Positions 19,832-29,269 of a stretch of DNA of 64,000 nucleotides are shown here, piece by piece (position 1 is the stretch's first letter; each line of letters opens with the position of its first letter). A program made the translations under genes and the position numbers. Origin of the DNA: G039954875 sp047528275 (lineage in GTDB: Bacteria; Bacteroidota; Bacteroidia; Flavobacteriales; Blattabacteriaceae); the NCBI GenBank assembly GCA_047528275.1, contig CP180023.1, positions 868,001 to 932,000 of the forward strand, read 5' to 3'. The notes below the pieces were generated by a model. The model was not told where the DNA came from, did not search any database, and saw nothing but the letters and a program-made list of their open reading frames with translations.

Positions 19832-21586
19832 TATGTAAACTTCAATCAGCTTTTTCCGATAAGCGGTGAGCACTTTGGATTTGGAGATAAATCTGATGTA
19901 TTTATTATTTTCCACTACGGGCAAGTATCATGCTTGACTGCTTTCAAATTTTCACATGCAGTTTGCATTATCTCAAAGAGGAAGATCAATTTCGGATGTT
20001 TATTCATCAAGTCTTTGATCACTATATTCTCGTGTAGAGAGGTATCAAATATTATAGTACGACGTCATCTATAGTAATCATCCTTTTGAGGGTGCTTTTT
20101 CTTCATCCACTACAGAGTAGATATTGCGTTGGAAAGAGGATATAGCCTCGATAAGTATCTTTAGATTGCCCAAGAGAGATGCTGGAACATTTTTTTTTGA
20201 TCAATTTTTGAATATTTAGAAAGATCAATACAGTTTGTTCTTTTCATGGGTATGAATTCCCCCCCTTTGAGCCAATTCTCTGATATAAATCGATTGGGAT
20301 CTGAAATAAAAGGTGATATCAAACGAAATCAATGCAGTGATCATCAATGAGAGAAATAGTTAATAGTTTCCAGTTAGCTCAGAGATGAGAAATATTACCG
20401 TTAATAGTGTGTGTAAAATGCCAGCCATCAATCTGGTATACCTACTAGAGTGAAGTTGCTTACTGGTAAGTCGATACCCAACCGATATTAAGGCCGACGT
20501 TAAAAAAAACTTTCAGTTGTGATGCTCATGAAGAGTATTGGAACAAATATGCCAGCCCCGTTTATTGTGATAACTGAGGAACAAGCTTTGAAAACGATCA
20601 GCCCAACCATCAGAAGGAGTATCATTCCGTTTATTCTGAGATATTGAGGGAAGAAGAAGGTTTTGAATGCATCGAGGTAATTCAGATCGATTAACTTATT
20701 CATGAAGATGATCCCCTCTATATAGAGTAGTGGGATCAATAGGATGAGTAACCCTAAGCTAACTCCATAGTTAAGAATCTTTTTTGTAAGGATTGTCGAT
20801 CTTTTCATCCTTTTTTCCACTCGGAAGAATATCCGAGAGAAATAGATCAATATAGTTGCAGTGAATAATCCTAATAGGCAATAATAAGGGATGTCGGCAA
20901 AACGAAAAGATTTGATACATAAAAAATTACCAGATAAGAAGTTTTGATGAAAAATTTACCAATCACTGTAGCAGAGATTAAACCATGAACAAAGGTATTA
21001 GCGAGGTCAATGTTAGATTTAGACTGAAAACCTCTATAGTAAAGATGATGACAGCGATGAGCGCCTTCTATATCGCAGATAATGAGCCAGTAGAACATAG
21101 ATTAGTAAGAGTTTTCTAAAGCGTTTAGTCTACATGAAAAAAGAAAGTAATGAGCGAGCCTATCTTGCGCCGTTGTTCACGGCAGGTTCTTCCAGCCCTA
21201 CCGATCCTACAAAGCCTATGGTGATGAGAGCTCCTAATAAAGAAAAAGTGATGAGTTTACGATTCATGATCCCATTTTTTCGGGCTAAGGCATGCAATAC
21301 TGTAGGGATACTTTCTTTAAAATCGGTATAGATGATGTGATTCTTGATCAAAAGTACCAGCAAAAATCCTATCAATGGAAAGCTAAAATAAAAAATAGAG
21401 GTGGTATTTTTGGAAAGAGCCCTCTTGCATGAAATAACTGACCTAGTGAATGAGATTTTTCAACAAGTACGGCGCCTATGTCTGAGGTAAGGGCCCAATC
21501 CGATGATCAGGAGGAAAAGAAAATTGTTGATCTGAGAGGTATTGATATTTCCATACGAGGAAGCGCCCTAAAAGGGTTTTAGATTT
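19832..21586 (-). pseudogene. ClC chloride channel/antiporter with CBS domain
   Basis: Begins right after the aspS stop. Readable blocks in order: FLLIIGLG near 21510, FLLVLLIKN and GIMNRKLITFSLLGA (21375-21160) leading into GFVGSVGLEEPAV, the family's GxGGSxGLExP filter region; then LLILLIPLLYIEGIIFMNKL and FKACSSVITINGAGIFVPIL (20570-20800), matching the second filter block GAGGxGGxFAPSLF; finally PVVENNKYIRFISKSKVLTA (19850-19925), the end of a C-terminal CBS domain. Order and size (about 585 codons) match ClC-CBS proteins of Bacteroidota. Many stops and frameshifts. Confidence 0.78.
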
Positions 21587-21587
21587 C

Positions 21588-23345
21588 TTAAGCATCTTTT
21601 TGATGGTATTTTACCTCCAAGTGGAGTTCCTCCAGTTGATCGGCATGGAGGGCTGAGGGAGTGTTGATCATTACATCGCGTCCAGCATTATTTTTGGGAA
21701 AGGCGATGAAATCTCTGATATCCTCCTGTCCAGCGAGGATGGCTACTAGTCGGTCAAATCCGATAGCGATACCGCCATGTGGTGGTGCACCGTAGTCAAA
21801 AGCCTCCATCAGGAAACCGAATTGGGTTAGCGTTTCTTCTTTTGAAAATCCTAGGCATTTGAAGACTGTTTCTTGCAGGTAGCGTTCGTGGATTCGTATG
21901 GATCCACCACCGATTTCGTTACCATTAATCACTAGGTCATATGCCTTAGCACGGACTTTTTCCGCGTTGTTTTCCAATAGGGGGATATCTTCCTCTCTAG
22001 GGGCGGTGAAAGGATGGTGTAACGTGTGATAACGTCTACGTTTTTCGTCCCATTCGAGCAGAGGGAAATCTATTACCCAAATCGGAGCAAATTGGTTTGG
22101 ATCTCTTAGGTTGAGATGTCTAGCTATTTCCAATCGGAGTTCACCGAGCTGTTTTTGTGTTTTTGCAGTTTCCCCAGAGAGGATTAATAACAGGTCTCCA
22201 GGTTGAGCATCGAGACGTTGTGCCCAGGTTTTGAGATCCTCTTGAGTAAAAAACTTATCCACTGATGATTTGAAGGTCCCGTCGGGTAAATATTTACTCC
22301 ATACGAGTCCTTGCGCTCCAATTTGCGGACGTTTAACCCATTCAGTAAGTGTATCGAGTTTCTTGCGTGTATATCCAGCACAGCCCGGTGCAGTTATACC
22401 TATAACCGACTCCTGACGATTAAAAATAGAAAAATCTTTGTTTTGAGTTAAGTCTGTTAATTCGACCAGAACCATTCCAAAACGGATGTCAGGTTTGTCT
22501 GAACCGTATCGTTGTATTGCTTCGGTATAAGAGAGACGTGGTAAAGGTTTTTTGAGGCTGATACCCCTGATTTTTTTGAAGAGATCAGAGATAAATCCTT
22601 CAAAAATATTGAGAATATCCTCCTGTTCAACAAATGCCATCTCACAATCAATCTGTGTAAATTCGGGTTGGCGATCTGCACGAAAGTCTTCATCACGGAA
22701 GCATTTGACCAGTTGAAAATATTTATCCATGCCACCGATCATCAGCAATTGTTTGAAAGATTGAGGTGATTGGGGTAAAGCGTAAAATTGTCCGGGATGC
22801 ATGCGCGCAGGCACGATGAAATCACGAGCACCTTCGGGTGTGGATTTGATCAATACGGGAGTTTCGATCTCTATAAATCCTTGTTCGGAGAGATATTTCC
22901 TTGCTGCTAATGCTACGCAATGGCGATGGATGAGCTTCTCTTTGATCGGATTTCTTCGGATATCGAGATAGCGATATCTCATACGAAGTTCTTCACTACC
23001 ATCGGTTTGATCCTCTATAGTGAAAGGAGGGAGCGATGAAGCATTGAGCAACTGTAGTTTTGATACCAATACTTCTATAGCTCCAGTAGGGTTGTGTAGA
23101 TTTTTAGCACTTCTTTCGATGACTCCTCCTTGGACTTGGATGACAGATTCCCGACCCAGGTGACGTGCTTGTTCGATCAAGGGGTTGTCTTGATAGAAGG
23201 TAAGTTGTGTGATGCCATAACGGTCTCTCAAATCTATGAAGGTCATTGCGCCTAGGTCTCTGACCTTTTGGACCCATCCAGATAAAATGATTTTTTTCCC
23301 GGTGTCTTCTAGGCGCAACGCGCCACAATGGTGTGTCCTGTACAT
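21588..23345 (-). CDS. aspS: Aspartyl-tRNA synthetase
   Basis: Charges tRNA-Asp (and possibly tRNA-Asn, which cannot be judged here). 585 residues from the ATG at 23345 (MYRTHHCGALRL), matching the bacterial AspRS N-terminus; an upstream in-frame start at 23393 lies inside the promoter's -7 box and is rejected. N-terminal OB fold (about 1-105), class II motif 2 FRDEDFRADRQPEFTQID, the bacterial GAD insertion (about 285-415) and motif 3 GGIAIGFDRLVAIL are present. Intact. It has its own promoter and a 5' hairpin. Confidence 0.96.
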   Translation of the reverse strand: MYRTHHCGALRLEDTGKKIILSGWVQKVRDLGAMTFIDLRDRYGITQLTFYQDNPLIEQARHLGRESVIQVQGGVIERSAKNLHNPTGAIEVLVSKLQLLNASSLPPFTIEDQTDGSEELRMRYRYLDIRRNPIKEKLIHRHCVALAARKYLSEQGFIEIETPVLIKSTPEGARDFIVPARMHPGQFYALPQSPQSFKQLLMIGGMDKYFQLVKCFRDEDFRADRQPEFTQIDCEMAFVEQEDILNIFEGFISDLFKKIRGISLKKPLPRLSYTEAIQRYGSDKPDIRFGMVLVELTDLTQNKDFSIFNRQESVIGITAPGCAGYTRKKLDTLTEWVKRPQIGAQGLVWSKYLPDGTFKSSVDKFFTQEDLKTWAQRLDAQPGDLLLILSGETAKTQKQLGELRLEIARHLNLRDPNQFAPIWVIDFPLLEWDEKRRRYHTLHHPFTAPREEDIPLLENNAEKVRAKAYDLVINGNEIGGGSIRIHERYLQETVFKCLGFSKEETLTQFGFLMEAFDYGAPPHGGIAIGFDRLVAILAGQEDIRDFIAFPKNNAGRDVMINTPSALHADQLEELHLEVKYHQKDA

Positions 23346-23354
23346 GGAAATTGT

Positions 23355-23375
23355 AGTATCCTTTATTGGGATACT
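23355..23375 (-). promoter_or_regulatory. 5'-leader hairpin of aspS
   Basis: AGTATCC / GGATACT, a perfect 7-bp stem with a 7-base loop (CAATAAA on the minus strand), 9 bases before the start codon and inside the predicted transcript. It could modulate ribosome access or stabilise the mRNA. Confidence 0.5.
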
Positions 23376-23390
23376 TAAAATAAGTTGCAA

Positions 23391-23421
23391 CAAAGGTAGG
23401 ATTCTGTGTAGAATTTTTCAA
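23391..23421 (-). promoter_or_regulatory. aspS promoter (TTG-20-TACCTTTG)
   Basis: On the minus strand TTG (23421-23419), 20 bases, then TACCTTTG (23398-23391). Both element and spacing match the Bacteroidota housekeeping sigma factor consensus and the tRNA-Ser promoter in this window. Predicted transcript start about 23384, leaving a leader of about 39 bases. Confidence 0.72.
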
Positions 23422-23451
23422 TGAGTTTTTGATGGAAAACTCAGCAGATAG

Positions 23452-23481
23452 AAAAATACCTCTTTGCTACGCGAGGTATTT
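23452..23481 (-). terminator. Intrinsic terminator after glyA remnant
   Basis: AAATACCTC / GAGGTATTT, a 9-bp stem with a 10-base loop; on the minus strand the descending arm runs into a T-rich tail. It lies between the end of the dead glyA and the aspS promoter, as expected for the former glyA terminator. Confidence 0.6.
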
Positions 23482-23600
23482 GGTTATAAAACCATACTTA
23501 TCCCATGTAGACCATTGTATTGTTGAGGGTAGTTTTTATAAATAGATTAATTTTTTATAAAAACTTTTTCAAATATATTATAAGTTCTTCTATTCGGATA

Positions 23601-24830
23601 CTAAACAAAGAGTAAGATTTCATTAAGTCGTTGACTTTTTTTGATCATTTTTATTCTCGAAAGATCATTTTTATGGGTTAAGGTTTCATTGATGCAATGA
23701 GCGATCTTTTCCATGTCGTTTTCTTTTATACCTCGTGTAGTGACAGATGCTGTACCCAAGTGAATCCATGAAGTGACGAAGGTAGATTGATCTTTAAAGG
23801 GAATCATATTTTTGTTGTAAGTGATATTTGAATTTACAAGAATTTTTCAGCTTCTTTTTCAGTGATGTTTTTATTGGGAAGGTCGATCAGCATACAATAA
23901 TTGTCTGTGCCACCTGAGATGATTTGATGTTTCTCTGGAACAGTACTTAAGTATTGTGTACTATTTGTTGGACGTACTGGCTATACTCATTAGTGAAGGC
24001 TTCTTCGAAAACCACAGATTTGGCTGCGATGATGTGTTCGATGGGGCCCACTGTTATCCGTGTAATATACTGATGTCTATGAGTTTATACGTTTTATTGA
24101 GTTATCCTTTCGGGGTTTTGAATTCCCATGGATTGTTAAAATCTTCTCCGATTAAGATCAGTCCTCTACGTGGATCACTCAATATTTTGTATTTAGTAGT
24201 GGTAACTATATGGTAATAAAGGAAGGGATGATTCAGAAGTCCTTTAGCGATCAAGCCTGCTGGACGAGTAATGCCATCCATAAGAATGGCTCCTACTTGG
24301 TCGGCTGCTTGACGAAACTTGCTGTAGTCAATATCTCAAGAATAGGCTGATGCTTTACAGATAATCAATTTGGATTTTTCTTTTTCAGATAAAGCTATCA
24401 TTATATCATAATCGATCAGGCCGGTTTCTTTGTTCACACCATAGAATATGCCGCTATAGATGCTACTTGAAAAACTTACCGAACCACCTTGTGTCAAATG
24501 TTTTCCTTGCATGAGGTTTGATTCCAAGCGTAGCATCTCCAGGTTGAATACAGTCCATGTAGAGTATGTATTGGTCTGTGAGTATGAATAGAGTTGTACA
24601 TTCATATAGGTACAGTGTTGAAGAGTTTTTTAGCTTGATCGATGGCCAGTTGTTCTATCTTGTCGATGATTTTGCAACCACTGTAATAGGGTTTGTTGAG
24701 ATAACCTCCAGCACATTTGTTAATGAGAATCAAACCTATGGATTGAAGTACTTTGGGGCTGACAAAATTTTCTGAGCCGATGAGTTCAACATTATGTGTT
24801 TGATGGTCTTCCTTTTCTTTTATTCAATCG
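23601..24830 (-). pseudogene. glyA: Serine hydroxymethyltransferase
   Basis: The enzyme makes glycine and methylene-tetrahydrofolate from serine. Remnant blocks in order from 24800: a garbled N-terminus, ANVQ-like NVQLYSYSQTN, GKHLTQGGSVSFSSSIYS and GVNKETGLIDYDIMIALSEK (24336-24605), KLIICKASAYS, then HIVTTTKYKILSDPRRGLIL (about 24150-24210) where the family has TTTTHKTLRGPRGG (lysine kept, neighbours changed), and the C-terminus MIPFKDQSTFVTSWIHLGTA with TTRGIKENDM (23601-23807). Stops and frameshifts throughout. Loss of glyA is notable unless a second copy exists elsewhere. Confidence 0.88.
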
Positions 24831-24939
24831 AAGATGATCTCTTTCTTGTAAGTAGCTATGGTCATATACGATGGCTTTTTGGTGCTAAGGGTAGAGATAT
24901 CCCTAGAAATTGATCCAGACATATCATCTCATTTGGTAG

Positions 24940-25548
24940 GGATAGTAAATTTTTGTTTAGAGTTGTGGTGTGATGAGTATCTTTGCTTTGTCTTCCACTT
25001 TTCAGTCATATATCTTTAATAGGGTATAGGTATTGCTCAATTCTATAATGAGTCTTTTTCTGGTTTGTTTGACGAGGGTAGATTTTTCCATTACTTTTTT
25101 CAAGTCTTGGAATACTTTTTTTTTAGGTTGTTTAGTCGTTGGATTTCAGATCGGACTAAAGGTGTTTCTTGCCAGTTGTAATATTTGATCTCAGGACTGA
25201 TCATGATTTCAGATGTTGGAATAGAGTGGATATAGATGATTTTTTAAGCTTCATCTATTTAGATTTCGATTTTTCATTTTATAGAATACAATGGCTTTTG
25301 CATTGACAAGTAAGATAGTTTTCTTATCAAAGTGCTGCAGTAGATTGTCCCTATATTTTTTGTTCTCTTTGTAAGTATATATGGTAGAAAATTACCTTCT
25401 ACTGCGACGAGTTTATTCATATATTGTTGCTTGTGAAGCAATGTATGGACACTGATTTTTGCACTGTCTTTTTGAATTCATAGGTAGAGGTAAATGCAAG
25501 TTAAGCCTGTTATAAAAATCAGAATGAAGATGAGATATTTTTTCATGG
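24940..25548 (-). pseudogene. DUF4230-like membrane-anchored protein
   Basis: Starts MKKYLIFILIFITGLTCIYL at 25548, an N-terminal signal anchor, followed by stop-interrupted sequence with HKQQYMNKLVAVEGNF, IIYIHSIPTSEIMISPEIKY, and a basic helical end LKKVMEKSTLVKQTRKRL and IIELSNTYTLLKIYD. Order (anchor, domain with PxPEIxxxEIxY, C-terminal helix, short beta end) resembles DUF4230 proteins of Bacteroidota. Call by pattern only. Confidence 0.4.
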
Positions 25549-25559
25549 GTTATGATTGG

Positions 25560-26160
25560 GAGCGTAAGCTTGATTTTCGATTATTTGTTTTGTATTGACT
25601 CCTATTTTTATTATACAAAGATAAATATGGGTAGATGAAAGATGTTTTTACTAATTTGTTCTCTATATTTTTTTTATGATGTAAATATTCAGATTTTTAT
25701 TTGGGATAGTTGATGATATCTAAAATTTTTAGAAAACGGGGTACTTGCAATTGACTGTCTGTGTACCAGGCACCGAAAATATAATGTTATTTACATTAAC
25801 AAATAAGAGTTTTATTGTTTAGACAAGTTTTTTTTTCAGGCGTTTATCAGTTGTATTCATGCTTAAATTATATATTATAAGGTGATTTTACTAATCATAC
25901 TTTCGTCGATGGTTCTGATAAGGTGTAAATTCCCGTTCATCTCTAAATGTTCTTGTTTTATAAGATGATGAGAAAGATTTTCTACCTTTTGATGCTAGTC
26001 TAAAGTACCCCTAAACTCCATAGTAAGAAAAGAATAAAGATTTTCCCATACAGGATTTTTTATTAAAGTTAATGTTTTTATTTAAAAAATAAATAGAACA
26101 TTATCTTTTTGAAAAGTGGTAAGGTGTAGGTATTGAATGTATGTAAAATTAAAAAAAAAA
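25560..26160. other. Gene-free decayed stretch
   Basis: One short minus-strand segment (about 26020-25870) reads EFRGTLD, stop, HQKVENLSHHLIKQEHLEMN, coding-like but unidentified. Otherwise AT-rich without recognisable features. Confidence 0.4.
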
Positions 26161-26162
26161 TA

Positions 26163-26170
26163 TAAATTTG
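26163..26170 (+). promoter_or_regulatory. Candidate -7 element of the rpmF transcript
   Basis: TAAATTTG matches TAnnTTTG and precedes the truncated yceD and intact rpmF. No good -33 element at 20 bases. Its survival upstream of a dead first gene would be explained if rpmF still depends on it. Confidence 0.4.
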
Positions 26171-26192
26171 TATTCCCATTGCAAGATAAGTT

Positions 26193-26340
26193 ATGGAACA
26201 AGGGTGGAAATCATACAATGCTTTATTTTCTCCATTGAGCCGGGAGCTAGATCGTTTACATTTTAAGATTGGTGAAACTCTCTTTAAGATGTTTGTTTAT
26301 AATAAAAAATTTTTGATCGGCTAGATCTTGAAGTAAGAAA
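26193..26340 (+). pseudogene. yceD: YceD/DUF177 N-terminal remnant
   Basis: ATG at 26193 opens with KSYNALFSPLSRELDRLHFK then IGETLFKMFVYN and stops after about 43 codons. It fits the family start (FSGLxxGxHxFxFxIxxxFFxxF) in spacing. yceD (large ribosomal RNA accumulation protein) normally lies directly before rpmF and is about 170 codons, so over two thirds are missing here and a deletion brought the stub close to rpmF. Position and pattern support the call; similarity is modest. Confidence 0.5.
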
Positions 26341-26389
26341 AAAGAATATATTGATAACATATAGAATTTTTATATAAAAATCAAAACAC

Positions 26390-26590
26390 ATGGCACATCC
26401 CAAAAGAAGGCAATCCAAAGCTAGGAAAAACAAGCGGAGGACTCATTATAAAGCAGAATCACCTCAGTTGGCTATCGACCCTATTACTAAACAAGTACAC
26501 CTGTATCATCGTGCACATTGGCATGATGATAAGCTTTATTATAGAGGAAAGGTGGTTATTGAAAAGCACCAGATCGATGCAAAAAACTGA
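26390..26590 (+). CDS. rpmF: 50S ribosomal protein L32
   Basis: 66 residues beginning MAHPKRRQSKARKNKRRTHY, with HLYHRAHWHDDKLYYRGKVV typical of Bacteroidota bL32. No zinc-binding cysteines, as is normal for this lineage. Intact. Follows the truncated yceD and is followed by a weak terminator and accB. Confidence 0.97.
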   Translation: MAHPKRRQSKARKNKRRTHYKAESPQLAIDPITKQVHLYHRAHWHDDKLYYRGKVVIEKHQIDAKN

Positions 26591-26614
26591 CGTGTAATAT
26601 CTTGAAAGATGAAA

Positions 26615-26641
26615 TTCTACTGTGTATAGGTAGGATTTTTT
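26615..26641 (+). terminator. Weak intrinsic terminator after rpmF
   Basis: A 6-bp stem (TTCTAC / GTAGGA with one G-T pair) followed by six T, 25 bases after the rpmF stop. Suggests that accB-accC are transcribed separately. Confidence 0.4.
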
Positions 26642-26754
26642 GTTTACGATGACGGTGTAATGTAAAAGACTAAATGTTTACATTGCTCTATTTTCTAGAT
26701 TGCAATAGGGTAAATCATGGGCTCATCATTAAAAATATTTACAATATTAAGTTT

Positions 26755-27228
26755 ATGGATTTAAAGAATATCAAATCTTTGATCCAATTCGTATCCAAAT
26801 CTGGGGTCTATGAAGTAGAGATCAAGTTAGGAGATACTAAGGTTCATATTAAAAATAAAGTTACGGTTGAGCAAAATGCTGTGTTGCCTTCAGTCCAAGT
26901 ATTACCAAGCATTTCTCAGCCCCTACCGGCCTTGACTGAACCTCCTAAAGAAGAAAAATCGGAAGATGGTTCAGAGTCTCGATATATCATCATTAAGTCG
27001 CCTATGATAGGTACTTTCTACCGTTGCCCTGCTCCTGATAAGGAGCTTCATGTGAAAGTGGGTGATAAAATAGAGCCTGGAACTAAGCTTTGTGTAATAG
27101 AAGCTATGAAACTTTTCAATGACATAGAGGCAGAAGTATCTGGAAAAATTGTCAAGATTTTTGTAGAAGACGCCTCGCCTGTAGAATACAATCAACCTTT
27201 GTTTTTGGTAGATCCTAATCTTTCTTGA
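26755..27228 (+). CDS. accB: Biotin carboxyl carrier protein of acetyl-CoA carboxylase
   Basis: Carries biotin between the carboxylase and transferase parts of acetyl-CoA carboxylase (first step of fatty acid synthesis). 157 residues from the ATG at 26755 (MDLKNIKSLIQFVSKSG), matching AccB; an in-frame ATG at 26674 adds 27 residues without homology. Residues about 60-80 are a Pro/Glu-rich linker, about 80-157 the biotinyl domain with EAMKLFND, Lys119 being the biotinylated residue. Stop overlaps the next reading frame (TGATG), so accC may be coupled. Confidence 0.95.
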   Translation: MDLKNIKSLIQFVSKSGVYEVEIKLGDTKVHIKNKVTVEQNAVLPSVQVLPSISQPLPALTEPPKEEKSEDGSESRYIIIKSPMIGTFYRCPAPDKELHVKVGDKIEPGTKLCVIEAMKLFNDIEAEVSGKIVKIFVEDASPVEYNQPLFLVDPNLS

Positions 27229-27260
27229 TGGCGACACCTTATAATAAAAACAAGATCTTA

Positions 27261-28619
27261 ATGTTTAAGAAGATATTGGTTGCCAATCGAGGTGAGATAG
27301 CTTTACGTATTATACGTACTGCTAAGGAGATGAATATTAATACAGTAGCGGTCTATTCTACGGCAGATGTTCATAGTCTTCACGTACGTTTTGCCGATGA
27401 GGCTGTTTGTATCGGGGCAGCAGCTCCCGCACAATCGTATCTAAGTGTACCCCATCTGATAGCTGCTGCCGAGATTACCAATGCAGATGCCATCCATCCT
27501 GGATATGGTTTTTTGTCCGAGAATGCTTATTTCTCCTCAATGTGTGCTAAGCATGGTATCAAATTTATAGGCCCTCTACCTGAGCATATCGAACGTATGG
27601 GCGATAAGTCCTCAGCTAAAGAAACGATGAAAAAAGCTAGTGTACCTTGTATCCCCGGTTCGGATGGTTTGCTCAAGACCTATGAAACAGCTGAAAAGAT
27701 GGCCGATAAAATTGGTTATCCGGTTATGCTCAAATCCAGTGCCGGTGGTGGTGGAAAGGGGATGCGTTCCGTTTGGGATAAAGTAGATCTGAAGAGTGCT
27801 TGGGAGATAACCAAGCAAGAGTCTAAGGCTTTCTTTGGTAAAGAGGACATGTATATGGAGAAGCTTATTTTAGAACCTCGACATGTAGAAATACAAATCA
27901 CTGGTGATCAATATGGTAAAGCATGTCATCTATCTGAAAGAGATTGTTCAATCCAACGTCGCCATCAAAAATTAGTAGAGGAGACCCCTTCTCCTTTTTT
28001 AACACAAGCTTTGCGAGAAAGAATGGGACAGACCGCAGTGAGGGCAGCCGAATTCATTGGTTATGAAGGTATGGGGACGATAGAGTTTTTGGTAGACCAA
28101 GAACGGAATTTTTATTTCATGGAGATGAATACCCGTATACAGGTAGAGCATCCTATCACCGAAGAAGTTACTGGCTATGATTTGATCCGTGAGCAAATCC
28201 TCTTGGCTGCAGGAGAAAAACTCTCTGGTAAGCATTATTATCCAGAGATGTTTTCTATAGAATGTCGGATCAATTCCGAAGATCCCTATCAAGATTTTCG
28301 CCCTATACCTGGTAAAATCACTCAAATGCATATCCCTGGTGGACAGGGTGTACGCATAGATACCCATGCTTATGCCGGTTATATCATCCCCCCTTATTAC
28401 GATTCGATGATTGCAAAGCTCATTACTACAGCCAGGACTAGAGAAGAAGCCATTGCCAAGATGAGCCGTTCGTTGGATGAGTTTGTCATAGAAGGTGTAC
28501 ATACTACTATTCCATTCCATAGGCAACTCATGCACGACAAAGACTTCCTCAAAGGGCATTATACCACCAAATTTTTAGAAAATTTTCAACCCGATCCTCG
28601 TTTTGCTTGTGACTTTTGA
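27261..28619 (+). CDS. accC: Biotin carboxylase subunit of acetyl-CoA carboxylase
   Basis: ATP-grasp enzyme that carboxylates biotin on AccB. 452 residues with the start at 27261 (MFKKILVANRGEIALRI), the usual N-terminus; an ATG at 27228 overlapping the accB stop would add 11 residues and is a possible coupled start. Motifs: glycine-rich loop KSSAGGGGKGM, EPRHVEIQITGD and EMNTRIQVEHPITEEVTG. Intact and of normal length. accA/accD are not in the window. Confidence 0.96.
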   Translation: MFKKILVANRGEIALRIIRTAKEMNINTVAVYSTADVHSLHVRFADEAVCIGAAAPAQSYLSVPHLIAAAEITNADAIHPGYGFLSENAYFSSMCAKHGIKFIGPLPEHIERMGDKSSAKETMKKASVPCIPGSDGLLKTYETAEKMADKIGYPVMLKSSAGGGGKGMRSVWDKVDLKSAWEITKQESKAFFGKEDMYMEKLILEPRHVEIQITGDQYGKACHLSERDCSIQRRHQKLVEETPSPFLTQALRERMGQTAVRAAEFIGYEGMGTIEFLVDQERNFYFMEMNTRIQVEHPITEEVTGYDLIREQILLAAGEKLSGKHYYPEMFSIECRINSEDPYQDFRPIPGKITQMHIPGGQGVRIDTHAYAGYIIPPYYDSMIAKLITTARTREEAIAKMSRSLDEFVIEGVHTTIPFHRQLMHDKDFLKGHYTTKFLENFQPDPRFACDF

Positions 28620-28639
28620 TTTGAAAAAAAAGTATATAA

Positions 28640-29199
28640 ATGATCTAGATTGCAGATATCCTAATATCAGATGACATTCTTGAACGAGAATTCATCTGTG
28701 ATTTTTTTTGCTTATAAAAGAGTTTGTTCTGTAGAAGGCGATTCAGGAGCTCCTTTAAAAAAAAGATGAATTAATTATATTGGAAACGACCTACTTCAAG
28801 ATCAAACATATATACGTATTGAAGGCATCGCTGCTATAGAACGATAAGGTCTCTATTTGAGAGATACTAATGAGGAATGGGTCACTCTTTTCACTAGAGT
28901 ATGAGATCATTTCGTTTATGTGATCTTTAAAAGAAATGGTTCAACTCGATGTGCTATAGAAAATACTTACGAAAAGGGGGGGATTCCTTTCAAAAAGCTA
29001 ATTTCTTGCCATTTGTATCCCATTAGGATCGACAGATATTTCGAGTACATCGCTGTAAATTATCATTATTGGCACATCTGGCAAGTAGCCTGTAAGATCG
29101 GTCAGTTGTTGAAGAGGTATCCGTCTATAAATTTTTGAAAGCCAAATTGATACGGAAACTTGCTGCAGCTTGGTACGAAACCTTAGAATCTTTTGTCTA
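28640..29199 (+). pseudogene. DUF3109 (YkgJ-related) protein
   Basis: Reads ISDDILEREFICDFFC, then after frame changes VCSVEGDSGAP, LKKxDELIILETTYFKIKHI, a 72-codon open stretch with GSTRCAIENTYEKGGIPFKK and SCHLYPIRIDRYFEYIAVNY, and ends KLIRKLAAAWYETLESFV with TAG near 29199. This is the complete order of DUF3109, a cysteine-rich, probably metal-binding family common in Bacteroidota. Two of the expected cysteines at the start are changed and at least four frame changes break the gene. Confidence 0.8.
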
Positions 29200-29269
29200 G
29201 CGTAAAGCCAACACGTCAAATGAGTAAGCCTCTTCCTGTGGGAAGACTCAAAGCACTTTTCATTTAAAC

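Noticed and set aside
23346..23393. Longer N-terminus of AspRS
   Set aside because: The upstream start lies in the -7 element of a well-formed promoter, so it would not be transcribed.
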